The position numbers and the translations under genes are program-made. The notes under the pieces are model-generated. The model ran no database searches. It had not been told where the DNA came from and worked only from the letters and a program-made list of their open reading frames with translations. A stretch of DNA of 64,000 nt from JAFGVL01 sp963662245 (GTDB lineage Bacteria; Bacteroidota; Bacteroidia; Bacteroidales; Paludibacteraceae), in NCBI GenBank assembly GCA_963662245.2, contig CAXXVQ010000008.1, positions 434,001 through 498,000 on the forward strand, read 5' to 3'. Positions within the stretch are counted from its first letter, which is position 1; each line of letters opens with the position of its first letter. Positions 8,218 through 17,137 of this stretch are shown piece by piece.

Positions 8218-10950
8218 GTGCAAAGTAAGAATTTAAAATTTGCGGCAAGTTTGCTTCTGTTTTTTGGAGCAATAACTTCAGTCTTTTCTCAAGGAACAGT
8301 TTCAGGTGTGGTGACAGATGCAACTACAAAAGAAACTCTCATCGGTGCATCTATTCTAGTTCAAGGATCAACAAAAGGTACAATCACAAATTTTGATGGA
8401 GAGTATTCATTAACAGATGTAGATCCGGGTACATATACATTGGTTATTCAAAGTATGTCATATGACAAAAAGGTAATACCTAATGTAGTTGTAAAAAATA
8501 ATCAAACAACTTCTTTAAATATAGAAATGGCCGAGGCGAGTTTTGCTCTTGAGAATGTCGTTGTGGTAGCAAAGGCAAATCGCGAGAGTGAAAATATCTT
8601 GTTGATGGAGCAGAAAGATGCTGTAGTTGCTAAGCAGGCTGTGGGTGCAAAAGAGATGTCTCGTAAAGGGATTGGTGATGCCGAAGGTGCTGTAGCTCAG
8701 GTTTCGGGAGTCTCAAAACAAGAAGGAGTGAAGAATGTTTTCGTGCGTGGGTTAGGCGATAGAAATAACTATACTACTCTTAACGGATTCCCAATTCCGT
8801 CAGAAGACCCTGAATATAAAAATATTTCACTTGATTTTTTTGGTTCTGATATTATTAAAAATATTGGTGTAAATAAAGTATTTACAGCTACAGATTATAG
8901 TGATGCAGCGGGTGCTGTAATTGATATTGCATCAAAAGAATTGGTTGCTGAATCTGAGTTGAGTTTTGATGTCTCTGCGGGAGCTAATGGTAGAACTATG
9001 GGTTCTGATTTTGTGCAACCGGCAGGTTCTGATTATTTCGGATTTACGAATAGTACTCAACCTGGAGATCAATATAAATCACTTTATAACTATGAGAATA
9101 GTTTAGACCCTACAGAAGTTGAAGTGCCTATGAATTATAGTTACGGATTCTCTGGTGGTAAGAGATTTAAAGTTGGGAAGGATTCTGATCCATTATCATT
9201 CTTTGTTGTAGGGAATTATAGTAGCAGTTGTTCATATACCGAGGAAATGTCATTGGATGCAACCGCTGATGGTACTGTGTATTCAGATTTAGATGGATAT
9301 AAATCGTCTAAAAATATAAATCAGCTTGTGTTGGCTAATGTGAATTATATGCCAATGAAGAAGCATGAGATTAGTTACACCTTTTTGATGATTCATGATA
9401 ACTCTCAAAATGTTGGTAAATATCAAGGGGAAGGAGATGATTTTGTTACCTCAGAATCATATGAAGGATATATGATAAGACAGCAAACGAATGACAATCT
9501 ATTGATTACAAACCAGTTGTTTGGGAAGTTTAAGTTGTCGGAGAAGTTGAAGATGGATGCCGGTATTGCCTATAACAGAGTAAAAGGTACTGAGCCGGAT
9601 CGAAAAATCAATAAGCTTAGTGGGCAAGATGCTCCTCAATATATTCCAATGAAAAGCGAAGATGCTCACCAAAGATCTTTTTCTGAGCTAATTGAGGATG
9701 ATTATAATGGTAGAATTAAGTTTTCATATGCATTGCCAGAGAAGTTTAAGGAAGATATTTCTACTGTACATGTAGGTTATAATGTTCGCTATGTGTTTGA
9801 TGATTTTAATGCTTCTGAATACTGTTACAATTCAAAATTTTCAGATTACCAAACACTAGAAGATTTAACACTTGATAACTGGTATAATCAAGCTAATTAT
9901 GATGCAAGTAAGTTTTATGTAGATCAAGATAACTCAAACGGAAGAAGACAAAGTTGGTATACAGTTGATAAGTTGATTAACTCAGGTTATGCAAGTCTTG
10001 ACTATCAATTTAACTCTAAATTAATTCTAAATGCCGGTCTTAGTGTTGATGTTGTTGATATGAATGTAGAATATGACATTAAGAATGGTCAGAAGAAAGG
10101 GTCAAATCCATTAAACAATGATAAAGATTTTATTCTGCCAAAGGTAAATATGAAATATAGTTTTACAGATAAACATGCAATGCGTGTTGGTTTAAGTAAG
10201 ACATACACATTACCTCAGTCTAAAGAGATCTCTCCTTATGAGTATGACGGATGGAAGTTTAAAAGTATTGGTAACCCGGATTTAAAACCTGCTGATAATT
10301 ATAATGCAGATTTGAAATGGGATTATTATATCAGTTCATCTGAGCTTTTAACAGTAACTGCTTTTGGAAAATATATTGTTGATCCAATAGTTCGGGCGTA
10401 TACCAACAGTGCAGGAGGATTTTTAACTTATGAGAATATCAGTGATCATGCTACTATTGCGGGCTTAGAACTTGAGGTTCGTAAAGATATCTTCAATAAA
10501 ACAAACAGTAGTCTGAGAAAAGAGAATAAGTTGTCTGCAGGATTAAATGCATCATACATTTATTCAAATATGACTACTGAGATTGATGGAACTACTAAAG
10601 AAACACAGTTAGAAGGAGCTTCTCCTTGGTTAATGAATGTTGATTTATCATACAATTATTCTCTAAAAGACTTATCGTTTACAAATTCTCTTGTGCTTAA
10701 TTATTTCAGTGATCGTATTTATACAATTGGATTGTATGGGTATAATGATTTGATAGAGAAGAGTGTTCCAACATTGAATTTCGTATCCAATACAGATTTA
10801 AATAAACATTTTAGCATAAAGATCAAGATTAAAAACTTGTTAGATCCAGAATATCAGTTTGTGAGAAAAGCAAGTTCAGGCGAGACACAGGTATTAAGTA
10901 GTTATTATAAAGGAATGGACTTTAGTTTAGGACTTTCATACAAATTATAA
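8218..10950 (+). CDS. TonB-dependent receptor with N-terminal carboxypeptidase-like domain
   Basis: Outer-membrane active transporter of 910 residues. The start is GTG at 8218, which gives a good signal peptide (LKFAASLLLFFGAITSVFSQ). Residues about 27-110 are a carboxypeptidase D regulatory-like domain (VSGVVTDATTKETLIGASI, FDGEYSLTDVDPGTYTL). The plug follows (GDAEGAVAQVSGVSKQEGVKNVFVRGLG, about 150-240). Beta strands then run to the final aromatic-rich strand (YYKGMDFSLGLSYKL). There is no SusD partner downstream; the next gene is a beta-helix lipoprotein, a pairing more typical of metal or small-ligand receptors than of glycan systems. The substrate cannot be read from the sequence. Confidence 0.93.
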   Translation: MQSKNLKFAASLLLFFGAITSVFSQGTVSGVVTDATTKETLIGASILVQGSTKGTITNFDGEYSLTDVDPGTYTLVIQSMSYDKKVIPNVVVKNNQTTSLNIEMAEASFALENVVVVAKANRESENILLMEQKDAVVAKQAVGAKEMSRKGIGDAEGAVAQVSGVSKQEGVKNVFVRGLGDRNNYTTLNGFPIPSEDPEYKNISLDFFGSDIIKNIGVNKVFTATDYSDAAGAVIDIASKELVAESELSFDVSAGANGRTMGSDFVQPAGSDYFGFTNSTQPGDQYKSLYNYENSLDPTEVEVPMNYSYGFSGGKRFKVGKDSDPLSFFVVGNYSSSCSYTEEMSLDATADGTVYSDLDGYKSSKNINQLVLANVNYMPMKKHEISYTFLMIHDNSQNVGKYQGEGDDFVTSESYEGYMIRQQTNDNLLITNQLFGKFKLSEKLKMDAGIAYNRVKGTEPDRKINKLSGQDAPQYIPMKSEDAHQRSFSELIEDDYNGRIKFSYALPEKFKEDISTVHVGYNVRYVFDDFNASEYCYNSKFSDYQTLEDLTLDNWYNQANYDASKFYVDQDNSNGRRQSWYTVDKLINSGYASLDYQFNSKLILNAGLSVDVVDMNVEYDIKNGQKKGSNPLNNDKDFILPKVNMKYSFTDKHAMRVGLSKTYTLPQSKEISPYEYDGWKFKSIGNPDLKPADNYNADLKWDYYISSSELLTVTAFGKYIVDPIVRAYTNSAGGFLTYENISDHATIAGLELEVRKDIFNKTNSSLRKENKLSAGLNASYIYSNMTTEIDGTTKETQLEGASPWLMNVDLSYNYSLKDLSFTNSLVLNYFSDRIYTIGLYGYNDLIEKSVPTLNFVSNTDLNKHFSIKIKIKNLLDPEYQFVRKASSGETQVLSSYYKGMDFSLGLSYKL

Positions 10951-11007
10951 TATTCAATTATAGAGTTAGACAATTATTTATTCTTTAAAAATTAATTTCT
11001 TATTAAA

Positions 11008-12207
11008 ATGAAAAAGTCAATTTTCTCAATTGCGTTATTAGCAATCGGTTTTGGTGTGTGTTTTACATCATGTAAAGATGATGACAAAAGTGATCCAGTA
11101 GCAGAAGGAGTAGATGCTCTTATCGAACAAGGTGTTCTTTATGGAACATTAGATCATGAAGCAACTCTTGATGCTGCAACTACTTACAGCTTAACAGGTA
11201 CTTTTGTTATTGCTGATGGTGGTACATTAAACATTCCTGCAGGAACAACTATTAAGGCTTCTGAAGGTTTTGGTAGCTACATTATCGTTGCTCAAGGTGG
11301 AAAAATCAATGCAAATGGTACTGCTGCTGCTCCTATTACTATGACTGCTGCTTCTTCATCAGCTTCATCAGGTTACTGGGGTGGTCTTGTTATCAATGGT
11401 AAAGCTCCTATCTCAGGTGCAACTGCCGGCGAAACAGCTAAATGTGAAATGAATACTGAATTTGTTTATGGTGGTACAGTTTCAGATGATAACTCAGGTA
11501 CTCTTACTTATGTGAAAATTATGTATGCAGGTGCTCGTTCAAGTGCAGATGTAGAGCATAACGGTATTACATTAGACGCAGTAGGTAGTGGGACAACTAT
11601 AAGCAACCTTTACATCTTAGAAAGTGCTGATGATGGTATCGAGTTCTTCGGTGGTTCTGTAAATGTTTCTAACTTGTTAGTTGTAAACTCTGATGATGAT
11701 ATGTTTGATTTCACTCAAGGTTACACAGGTAAATTATCTAACTGTTATGGTATTTGGGAATCTGGTTTCTCAAGCTCGGAAAAAGATCCTCGTGGTGTAG
11801 AAGCTGATGGTAACTTTGATGGATTAAACAAAGATGCACTTGCTCAATCAAACTTCTCTATCGAAAACATGACTATCGATCTTCAATTAGCATATGATGC
11901 TGATTCTGCTGAAGATGAAGGTACATTAATGCATGATGTAATCAAAGTTCGTCGTGGTGCTAAAGCTACTATCACTAATGCATTCGTAAAAGGTGCAGGT
12001 GCTGCTGGTGACTTAGTTGATTGTACAGATAGCAAAGGTTCTGCTGCTGCAGGAACTTCTATTAGCCTTAAATCAAGCTTGACAAATGCAATTATCGGTT
12101 CTGAATTCAAAGCTGGTGATAACTCTGCAACTCAAGCAGATGCTACAAGTAACTCAGGTTGTGCGTCATCTGTATTTGGTTCTTGGACTGGATATACATT
12201 CAAATAA
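11008..12207 (+). CDS. Beta-helix-like surface lipoprotein paired with TonB receptor
   Basis: A lipoprotein signal (MKKSIFSIALLAIGFGVCFTSC, lipobox FTSC with the lipidated Cys at about residue 22) is followed by an acidic DDDK stretch and a 370-residue region rich in Gly, Ala, Ser, Thr and Asp. Its repeated short turns (GTFVIADGGTLNIPAGTTI, GYWGGLVINGKAPISG, ADDGIEFFGGSVNVSNLLV, NSDDDMFDF) are typical of right-handed beta-helix surface proteins. Related Bacteroidota proteins are sometimes mislabelled as multidrug transporters; nothing here resembles a transporter. It starts 57 bp after the TonB receptor and ends at a strong terminator, so the two probably form one operon and may share a ligand. 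Function unknown. Confidence 0.75.
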   Translation: MKKSIFSIALLAIGFGVCFTSCKDDDKSDPVAEGVDALIEQGVLYGTLDHEATLDAATTYSLTGTFVIADGGTLNIPAGTTIKASEGFGSYIIVAQGGKINANGTAAAPITMTAASSSASSGYWGGLVINGKAPISGATAGETAKCEMNTEFVYGGTVSDDNSGTLTYVKIMYAGARSSADVEHNGITLDAVGSGTTISNLYILESADDGIEFFGGSVNVSNLLVVNSDDDMFDFTQGYTGKLSNCYGIWESGFSSSEKDPRGVEADGNFDGLNKDALAQSNFSIENMTIDLQLAYDADSAEDEGTLMHDVIKVRRGAKATITNAFVKGAGAAGDLVDCTDSKGSAAAGTSISLKSSLTNAIIGSEFKAGDNSATQADATSNSGCASSVFGSWTGYTFK

Positions 12208-12247
12208 TAGTTAGCTATTAAGTTTAGTTAGATTTTGAATAATACTG

Positions 12248-12283
12248 AAGGCATTTCATAATGTTTGAAATGCCTTCTGTTTT
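12248..12283 (+). terminator. Terminator after the TonB receptor/lipoprotein operon
   Basis: A perfect 11-bp inverted repeat AAGGCATTTCA / TGAAATGCCTT (12248-12258 and 12266-12276) with a 7-nt loop is followed by CTGTTTT, 40 bp past the lipoprotein stop. Confidence 0.85.
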
Positions 12284-12422
12284 GCCCAATTTTAAAAATG
12301 TAACATGTATTAAGTTTTAGTGTCTATTAAGTCATTTAAGTCAATTGATTAACTTTTTGTTGTATCTTAATGCAACAGTACTGAATACATGTTAATAGGG
12401 TGTTCTACTAAAAAATTACAAA

Positions 12423-12899
12423 ATGAAAAAGATATTATTACCCCTTATGTTGGCTCTGCTTTCGCTGTCTGTATCTTCTCAAAAGCAGTCGGTAAATATT
12501 GTGGAAACAGGTGGAGTCTATTTCACAGATGAAACTCAAACAAAGCTCTATTCCGGAGATTATCGCGAGTTTTTTGAGAATGGAAACTTGAAGCTTGAAA
12601 TGAGTCTTAAAGAAGGTAAGCCTGAAGGTTCTTATGTGGTGTACTTTGAAAATGGGAAACCACAAGAAGTTCGTGCTTATAAAGATGGTGTTTTGCATGG
12701 ATTGTGGCGTCAGTATAATGAAGCCGGAATGTTGGTTTCTGAAGCTGAATACTATAATGGAAAGAAAAATGGCCGTTGGGTTATTTGGGATGAGAATGGT
12801 GTAATGCGCTATGAAATGCACTATGATAAAGGCGAAAGAACAGGTACTTGGTATATCTGGAGTCCAAAAGGTAAACTTCTTTCAGATAAAAAGTATTGA
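12423..12899 (+). CDS. Secreted MORN-repeat (YwqK-like) protein
   Basis: The 158-residue protein has an N-terminal signal peptide (MKKILLPLMLALLSLSVSSQ). The rest consists of about five MORN_2-type repeats: YREFFENGNLKLEMSLKEGK, GSYVVYFENGKPQEV, GLWRQYNEAGMLVSEA, GRWVIWDENGVMRYE and GTWYIWSPKGKLLSD. Such repeats form a beta-meander and are often annotated as YwqK-family antitoxin components. No toxin gene is adjacent and the protein is exported, so I would not call it an antitoxin. It stands alone between two terminators. Role unknown, perhaps envelope-associated. Confidence 0.8.
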   Translation: MKKILLPLMLALLSLSVSSQKQSVNIVETGGVYFTDETQTKLYSGDYREFFENGNLKLEMSLKEGKPEGSYVVYFENGKPQEVRAYKDGVLHGLWRQYNEAGMLVSEAEYYNGKKNGRWVIWDENGVMRYEMHYDKGERTGTWYIWSPKGKLLSDKKY

Positions 12900-13062
12900 T
12901 TTGCAGTTGGTTGCGAGTCTGGTGATTTGCTTTTGTTGTATTTCTTAACATGCTATTAATTTCTTCGTATAATGAATGTAACAATCTTGTAATATTGACT
13001 TGCTTACTTTGCATTGTAAAACTGTGAGTAAAAAAGTAATAAAATATTATAAGCGGAAAATT

Positions 13063-13401
13063 ATGAAAAAAGTTATTTTATCAGCAATGATTTGTGTGGC
13101 TTCTTTAGGAGCATATGCAGCAGGAACAGCTCAAACAGAAACAGAATCTGCACAAGCAGTAGTAAGTGCTTCTGTAAGTGGTAAAGTTATCGATAAAGAT
13201 ACTAAAGAAGGTCTGGCAGGTGTTGCAGTTGAAGCAAACGGAGAAAAGGTATATACTGACTTCGATGGTAACTTTACAATTTCTAATCTTTGTGGGAATA
13301 ATTGTGAAGTAAGTGTGAGTATGATTTCATATGAAACACAAACAATTGCAGTTAATCCATCAAATTCAAAAACATTAGATGTTAGTTTAAGACAAAGATA
13401 G
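13063..13401 (+). CDS. Small exported protein with carboxypeptidase-like regulatory domain
   Basis: I place the start at ATG 13063, which begins a clean signal peptide (MKKVILSAMICVASLGAYA-A); an upstream in-frame ATG at 13000 would bury it. The mature protein is about 95 residues. After a Thr/Glu/Ala-rich stretch it is one carboxypeptidase D regulatory-like domain (SGKVIDKDTKEGLAGVAVEA, TDFDGNFTISNL, VSMISYETQTIAV). The same domain begins many TonB receptors, but here it stands alone. Two cysteines (LCGNNC) could form a disulfide. Free-standing copies of this kind are common in Bacteroidota and have no assigned role. Confidence 0.75.
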   Translation: MKKVILSAMICVASLGAYAAGTAQTETESAQAVVSASVSGKVIDKDTKEGLAGVAVEANGEKVYTDFDGNFTISNLCGNNCEVSVSMISYETQTIAVNPSNSKTLDVSLRQR

Positions 13402-13426
13402 TCTTATGTTTAATTGATTGAAATTC

Positions 13427-13460
13427 AAAAGGGGTAGCCATTAGGTTACCCCTTTTTTTT
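13427..13460 (+). terminator. Rho-independent terminator
   Basis: GGGGTAGCC (13431-13439) pairs with GGTTACCCC (13444-13452) with one mismatch and a 4-nt loop. Eight T residues follow. It lies 26 bp after the small exported protein. Confidence 0.88.
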
Positions 13461-13536
13461 GTCATGCATTTGTATTGTTTCTGATATATGTATGTCAATT
13501 CGCTAGAGTAGCTTTGTTCTATATTAATAGAAGAAA

Positions 13537-14307
13537 ATGCTTATGCAAGAAATGAAAGAATATGCAACAGTCGTGTTGTCAGATATTCATGTAGGAAATA
13601 GTCATGCAAAAATTAACGAGGTGATTTCTTTTTTGGAATCAATCAAGTGTGAGAAGTTGATTTTAAATGGTGATATAGTGGATGGCTGGCAGTTGCAAAA
13701 GCATGGTGCACGATGGCGCAAACGCTATACTCGTTTTTTTCGGACTATTATGCGTATGATGGAAAGAGGTGGGACAGAGGTTATATATGTGCGTGGTAAT
13801 CACGATGATTTTCTTGATCATTTTTTGCCTGTTCGTATCATGAACTTTAAGGTGGTGAAAAACTATGTGCATTACACTCATGGTAAAAGATATTTTGTGC
13901 TACATGGGGATGTGTTTGATCCGATAACCTCAAAAATTCGTTGGTTAGCAATGTTGGGTGATGTTGGTTATGTGTTTTTATTATGGATTAATAAACGAGA
14001 TAATGCCAAGCGAAGGAAACAGGGTTTACCCTATCGATCAATATCTCAAAAAGTAAAGAAAAAAGTGAAGCGTGTTGTCAATTTCATTGCAGATTTTGAA
14101 TCGGAACTGGTGAAATTCGCAAAATTCAAACATATGGATGGTATTATTTGCGGGCATATTCACCAGCCTGAAAACAAGTTTTTGGGTACCATTCATTATT
14201 TAAACTCAGGAGATTGGGTTGAAAGTTTAACGGCTTTGGTTGAAGATAAATCTGGAAATTGGGAAGTGTTGCATTATGATGGAGTTGTAACAGAAAATAA
14301 GGATTGA
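13537..14307 (+). CDS. UDP-2,3-diacylglucosamine diphosphatase-like metallophosphoesterase
   Basis: Calcineurin-like phosphoesterase of 256 residues with the two-metal motifs in order: SDIHVG (Asp16, His18), GDIVDG (Asp46), RGNHDD (about 88-93), YVLHGD-like HGD (about 124) and CGHIHQP (about 205). The layout matches LpxH-like enzymes that cleave UDP-2,3-diacylglucosamine in lipid A synthesis, and related broad phosphoesterases. The basic segment KKKVKRVVNFI near residue 170 may contact membrane lipid. Several ATGs lie close together (13537, 13543, 13552), so the start is uncertain by up to five residues. It is followed by a two-component system. LpxH activity is inferred from family resemblance only. 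Confidence 0.8.
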   Translation: MLMQEMKEYATVVLSDIHVGNSHAKINEVISFLESIKCEKLILNGDIVDGWQLQKHGARWRKRYTRFFRTIMRMMERGGTEVIYVRGNHDDFLDHFLPVRIMNFKVVKNYVHYTHGKRYFVLHGDVFDPITSKIRWLAMLGDVGYVFLLWINKRDNAKRRKQGLPYRSISQKVKKKVKRVVNFIADFESELVKFAKFKHMDGIICGHIHQPENKFLGTIHYLNSGDWVESLTALVEDKSGNWEVLHYDGVVTENKD

Positions 14308-14366
14308 GATACTTGGAACACAAGGTGTTATTCTTATTTTGAAACATAAATGTAATATTTATTACA

Positions 14367-14374
14367 TATCTTTG
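14367..14374 (+). promoter_or_regulatory. Candidate -7 box for the two-component system
   Basis: TATCTTTG fits TAnnTTTG. It predicts a start near 14381 and a leader of about 57 nt before the response regulator. No TTG lies at 19-20 bp; the nearest (14339-14341) is 25 bp away. Confidence 0.4.
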
Positions 14375-14437
14375 TTATATGGATTTACAACCTTTGTATT
14401 GGTTTAATAAAAGAAACATAACAATTATTTAATAAAC

Positions 14438-15142
14438 ATGAGCAAGTATAAAATTTTAGTTGTTGACGACGAGGAAGATTTATGTGAAATCCTCCAATTT
14501 AACTTAGAAACAGAGGGTTATGATGTTGATATTGCTTTTTCTGCAGAGGAAGCATTGACAAAAGATTTGTCTCAATACAATCTTTTGATGTTGGATGTGA
14601 TGATGGGAGAAATGTCTGGTTTTAAGATGGCTAGCATTGTGAGAAAGAATGAAAAGCTTGCCTCAATTCCAATTGTCTTTTTAACTGCAAAAGATACTGA
14701 GAATGACAAGTTAACAGGTTTTACGGTAGGTGCAGATGATTATATTTCTAAGCCATTCTCTATTCGTGAGGTATGCGCTAGAGTAAAAGTGGTGCTTCGT
14801 AGAAACTCATCAAATTTAGAACCTGAAGCTAAGGTATTAGAGTATGAAGATTTGCAGATGATTGTTAATCAAAAGAAAGTGCGTTTGCAAAATGAAGATA
14901 TTTCATTGACTAAGAAAGAATTTGAAATTCTGAAGCTGTTCCTTGAAAATCAAAATAGAGTCTTCTCTAGAGAAGAGATTCTATCAAGAATTTGGACCGA
15001 TGAGGTGTATGTGCTTGATAGAACGATTGATGTAAACATTACTCGCTTGCGTAAAAAGATTGGTGAATACGGTAAAAACATTGTAACCCGTTTAGGTTAC
15101 GGATACTGTTTTGAAACTTATGATCAGTTTTCAAGTAAATAA
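14438..15142 (+). CDS. OmpR/PhoB-family response regulator
   Basis: Two-domain DNA-binding regulator of 234 residues. The receiver (1-120) has the acidic pair DDE at 10-12, phosphoacceptor Asp53 (LMLDVMM), Thr83 (FLTAK) and Lys105 (YISKPF). The C-terminal winged helix (about 130-230) has SLTKKEFEILKLFLENQNRVFSREE and the recognition segment RTIDVNITRLRKKIG. It lies 45 bp upstream of a histidine kinase, its likely partner. The pair is chromosomal and of general Bacteroidota type; the stimulus and target genes are not evident. Confidence 0.95.
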   Translation: MSKYKILVVDDEEDLCEILQFNLETEGYDVDIAFSAEEALTKDLSQYNLLMLDVMMGEMSGFKMASIVRKNEKLASIPIVFLTAKDTENDKLTGFTVGADDYISKPFSIREVCARVKVVLRRNSSNLEPEAKVLEYEDLQMIVNQKKVRLQNEDISLTKKEFEILKLFLENQNRVFSREEILSRIWTDEVYVLDRTIDVNITRLRKKIGEYGKNIVTRLGYGYCFETYDQFSSK

Positions 15143-15187
15143 GAATCACTTATTTGTACATTTGCGTATAGAACAATCTTTCATTGT

Positions 15188-16966
15188 ATGAAAATATTTC
15201 CTCATAAACTTAGTTTCTCTAAGAGACTGTTTATTTCATTTTTTGGAATTTTCTTAGTCTTTTCAGGGATAATTACAATATTTCAATATCAGAGAGAAAA
15301 ACTGTTTAGAGTTGACCAGCTTGAGTCAACTCTAGCTGTTCATAATGACATCATTGTAAAGTATATTTATAACAATCCAGATAATATTGTAAAGTTGGAT
15401 AGTCTTATAAAATTATTTCCAGACACCTCTATGCGTGTTACTGTTTTAAGTACTACAGGAAAAGTTTTGTTTGACTCTTTTGTTGAAGAATATCAAAATC
15501 TTGAAAATCACTTTTACCGTCCCGAGGTACAACAAGCCCTTCATAAAGGTGAAGGTAGAGCGGTAAGGCATTCTGCTTCTACATACCTTGACTATTATTA
15601 TTTTGCCAATAAATTTGATAATTACTTTGTTCGTTCAGCATTGCCTTATGATGTAGGTGTAATTAAAATGCTAAGTGCCAATCCTTTGTTTTTGTATTTT
15701 ATGGCATTTATGTTTTTACTTACAGTTGCGGTATTGATTTATATATCTACTCGAATTGGTAAGTCAATTTCGCAGTTGCGTGACTTTGCTCTGAATGCCG
15801 AAAATGATAGCATATCAACTAAAGAACAAGAGTTTACTAATGATGAGCTTGGAGAGATTGGTTCCTATATTGCTCAGATGTACAGACGATTGCGTAATAC
15901 GCGTGATGATTTGTACATGGAGCGTGAGAAGCTTTTTAAACACCTTCAAATTTCTCAAGAAGGTTTAGCATTCTTTTCTCATCAAAAGAAAGAGATATTG
16001 GTAAATAATCATTTTTTGCAATATCTTGATATTATTTCTGATCATCAGTTGGCTTATACTGAAGAGGTCTTTAAACTGTCTGAATTTGAAAAAATCAATA
16101 AGTTTATTGATGGTGTATTGGCTCAGGATGATATTAACAGAATATTTAGTGAGCAAGCCATTTTGCGTAAAAATGGGAGAGTGTTTGTTGTAAAATGTAT
16201 CATTTTCCAAGATAATAGTTTTGAGATATCTATCAATGATATTACTCAACAAGAGCAGGAAAATCAGTTGAAGCGACAATTAACTCAAAATGTTGCTCAT
16301 GAGTTAAAAACTCCGGTGAGTAGCATTCAGGGATATATGGAAACCATTCTTAATAATAAAAATATTACTCCTGAACGATTAAATTTCTTCCTTGAAAGGT
16401 GTTATGTTCAAACAGGTAGGTTGACACAATTACTACAGGATATTTCGTTGCTTAATAAGCTGGATGAGGCTGATAACATGTACGATAGAGAGCTTGTGTA
16501 CCTAAATGAGGTTATCTCTAATGTGCTAAATGATGTTATGCTCCAAATAGAAGAAAAGCATGTTCAAGTAGAACAAGATATCAATAAAGTGATGGTTATT
16601 AAAGGAAATCGTTCATTGTTGTATTCTATCTTTAGAAACCTGTTAGACAATACTTTGTCATATGCGGGTGAAAATATTAGTGTTGGGATTCACTGTTATC
16701 GTGAAGATGAAAAATTCTATTATTTCTCATATTATGATACCGGTATTGGAGTTAGCGAGCAACATTTAGTACGGTTGTTTGAGCGTTTTTATAGAGTGGA
16801 TAAAGGTCGATCTAGGAAAATGGGAGGTACCGGTCTAGGTTTGGCCATTGTTAAAAATGCAGTGCATTTTCATAATGGAACTATTTCAGCTCGCAATAGA
16901 GCCGAAGGCGGACTAGAGTTTTTGTTTACACTGAAAAAGAACGATAATATTAGGAAGAAAGATTAA
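15188..16966 (+). CDS. Membrane sensor histidine kinase
   Basis: The 592-residue kinase has two membrane segments (about 14-32 and 166-187) flanking a periplasmic sensor loop of about 130 residues. A HAMP-like linker follows (SISQLRDFALNAENDS), then a PAS-like stretch (about 250-350). The dimerisation/phosphoacceptor box is NVAHELKTPVSSIQGYMET with His371. The ATPase region has the N box RNLLDNTLSYA, G1 YDTGIGV, the F box ERFYRVDKGRS and G2 GGTGLGLAIV. It should phosphorylate the regulator encoded immediately upstream. The signal is unknown. The gene ends before a convergent region with an 11-bp inverted repeat at 16987-16997 and 17017-17027. Confidence 0.95.
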   Translation: MKIFPHKLSFSKRLFISFFGIFLVFSGIITIFQYQREKLFRVDQLESTLAVHNDIIVKYIYNNPDNIVKLDSLIKLFPDTSMRVTVLSTTGKVLFDSFVEEYQNLENHFYRPEVQQALHKGEGRAVRHSASTYLDYYYFANKFDNYFVRSALPYDVGVIKMLSANPLFLYFMAFMFLLTVAVLIYISTRIGKSISQLRDFALNAENDSISTKEQEFTNDELGEIGSYIAQMYRRLRNTRDDLYMEREKLFKHLQISQEGLAFFSHQKKEILVNNHFLQYLDIISDHQLAYTEEVFKLSEFEKINKFIDGVLAQDDINRIFSEQAILRKNGRVFVVKCIIFQDNSFEISINDITQQEQENQLKRQLTQNVAHELKTPVSSIQGYMETILNNKNITPERLNFFLERCYVQTGRLTQLLQDISLLNKLDEADNMYDRELVYLNEVISNVLNDVMLQIEEKHVQVEQDINKVMVIKGNRSLLYSIFRNLLDNTLSYAGENISVGIHCYREDEKFYYFSYYDTGIGVSEQHLVRLFERFYRVDKGRSRKMGGTGLGLAIVKNAVHFHNGTISARNRAEGGLEFLFTLKKNDNIRKKD

Positions 16967-16986
16967 AAGGCTGTTCAATCATTTGA

Positions 16987-17027
16987 AGGCACTAATTCAT
17001 AAACTGTGTAAAAATAAATTAGTGCCT
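16987..17027. terminator. Inverted repeat after the histidine kinase, possible terminator
   Basis: AGGCACTAATT (16987-16997) and AATTAGTGCCT (17017-17027) are perfect complements separated by 19 nt, between convergent genes. There is no clear T run, so terminator function is uncertain. A second imperfect hairpin lies near 17056-17084. Confidence 0.5.
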
Positions 17028-17137
17028 AAACCAGTTTCTTATTATATATAAAGAAAGGGTTCAGCTATAAAATAGCCAAACCCTCGATATTTTAACTTAC
17101 ACACTTTTTAGGACAGTGTCTTTAATGGCCTCTTTAT

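Noticed and set aside
12423..12899. An antitoxin of a toxin-antitoxin pair, as the YwqK label suggests.
   Set aside because: The protein has a signal peptide and there is no toxin-like neighbour.
12438..13014. Two reverse ORFs over the MORN-repeat gene and the spacer after it.
   Set aside because: The first is antisense to a gene with clear MORN repeats and a signal peptide. The second, 12781-13014, overlaps its end. Neither has family features.
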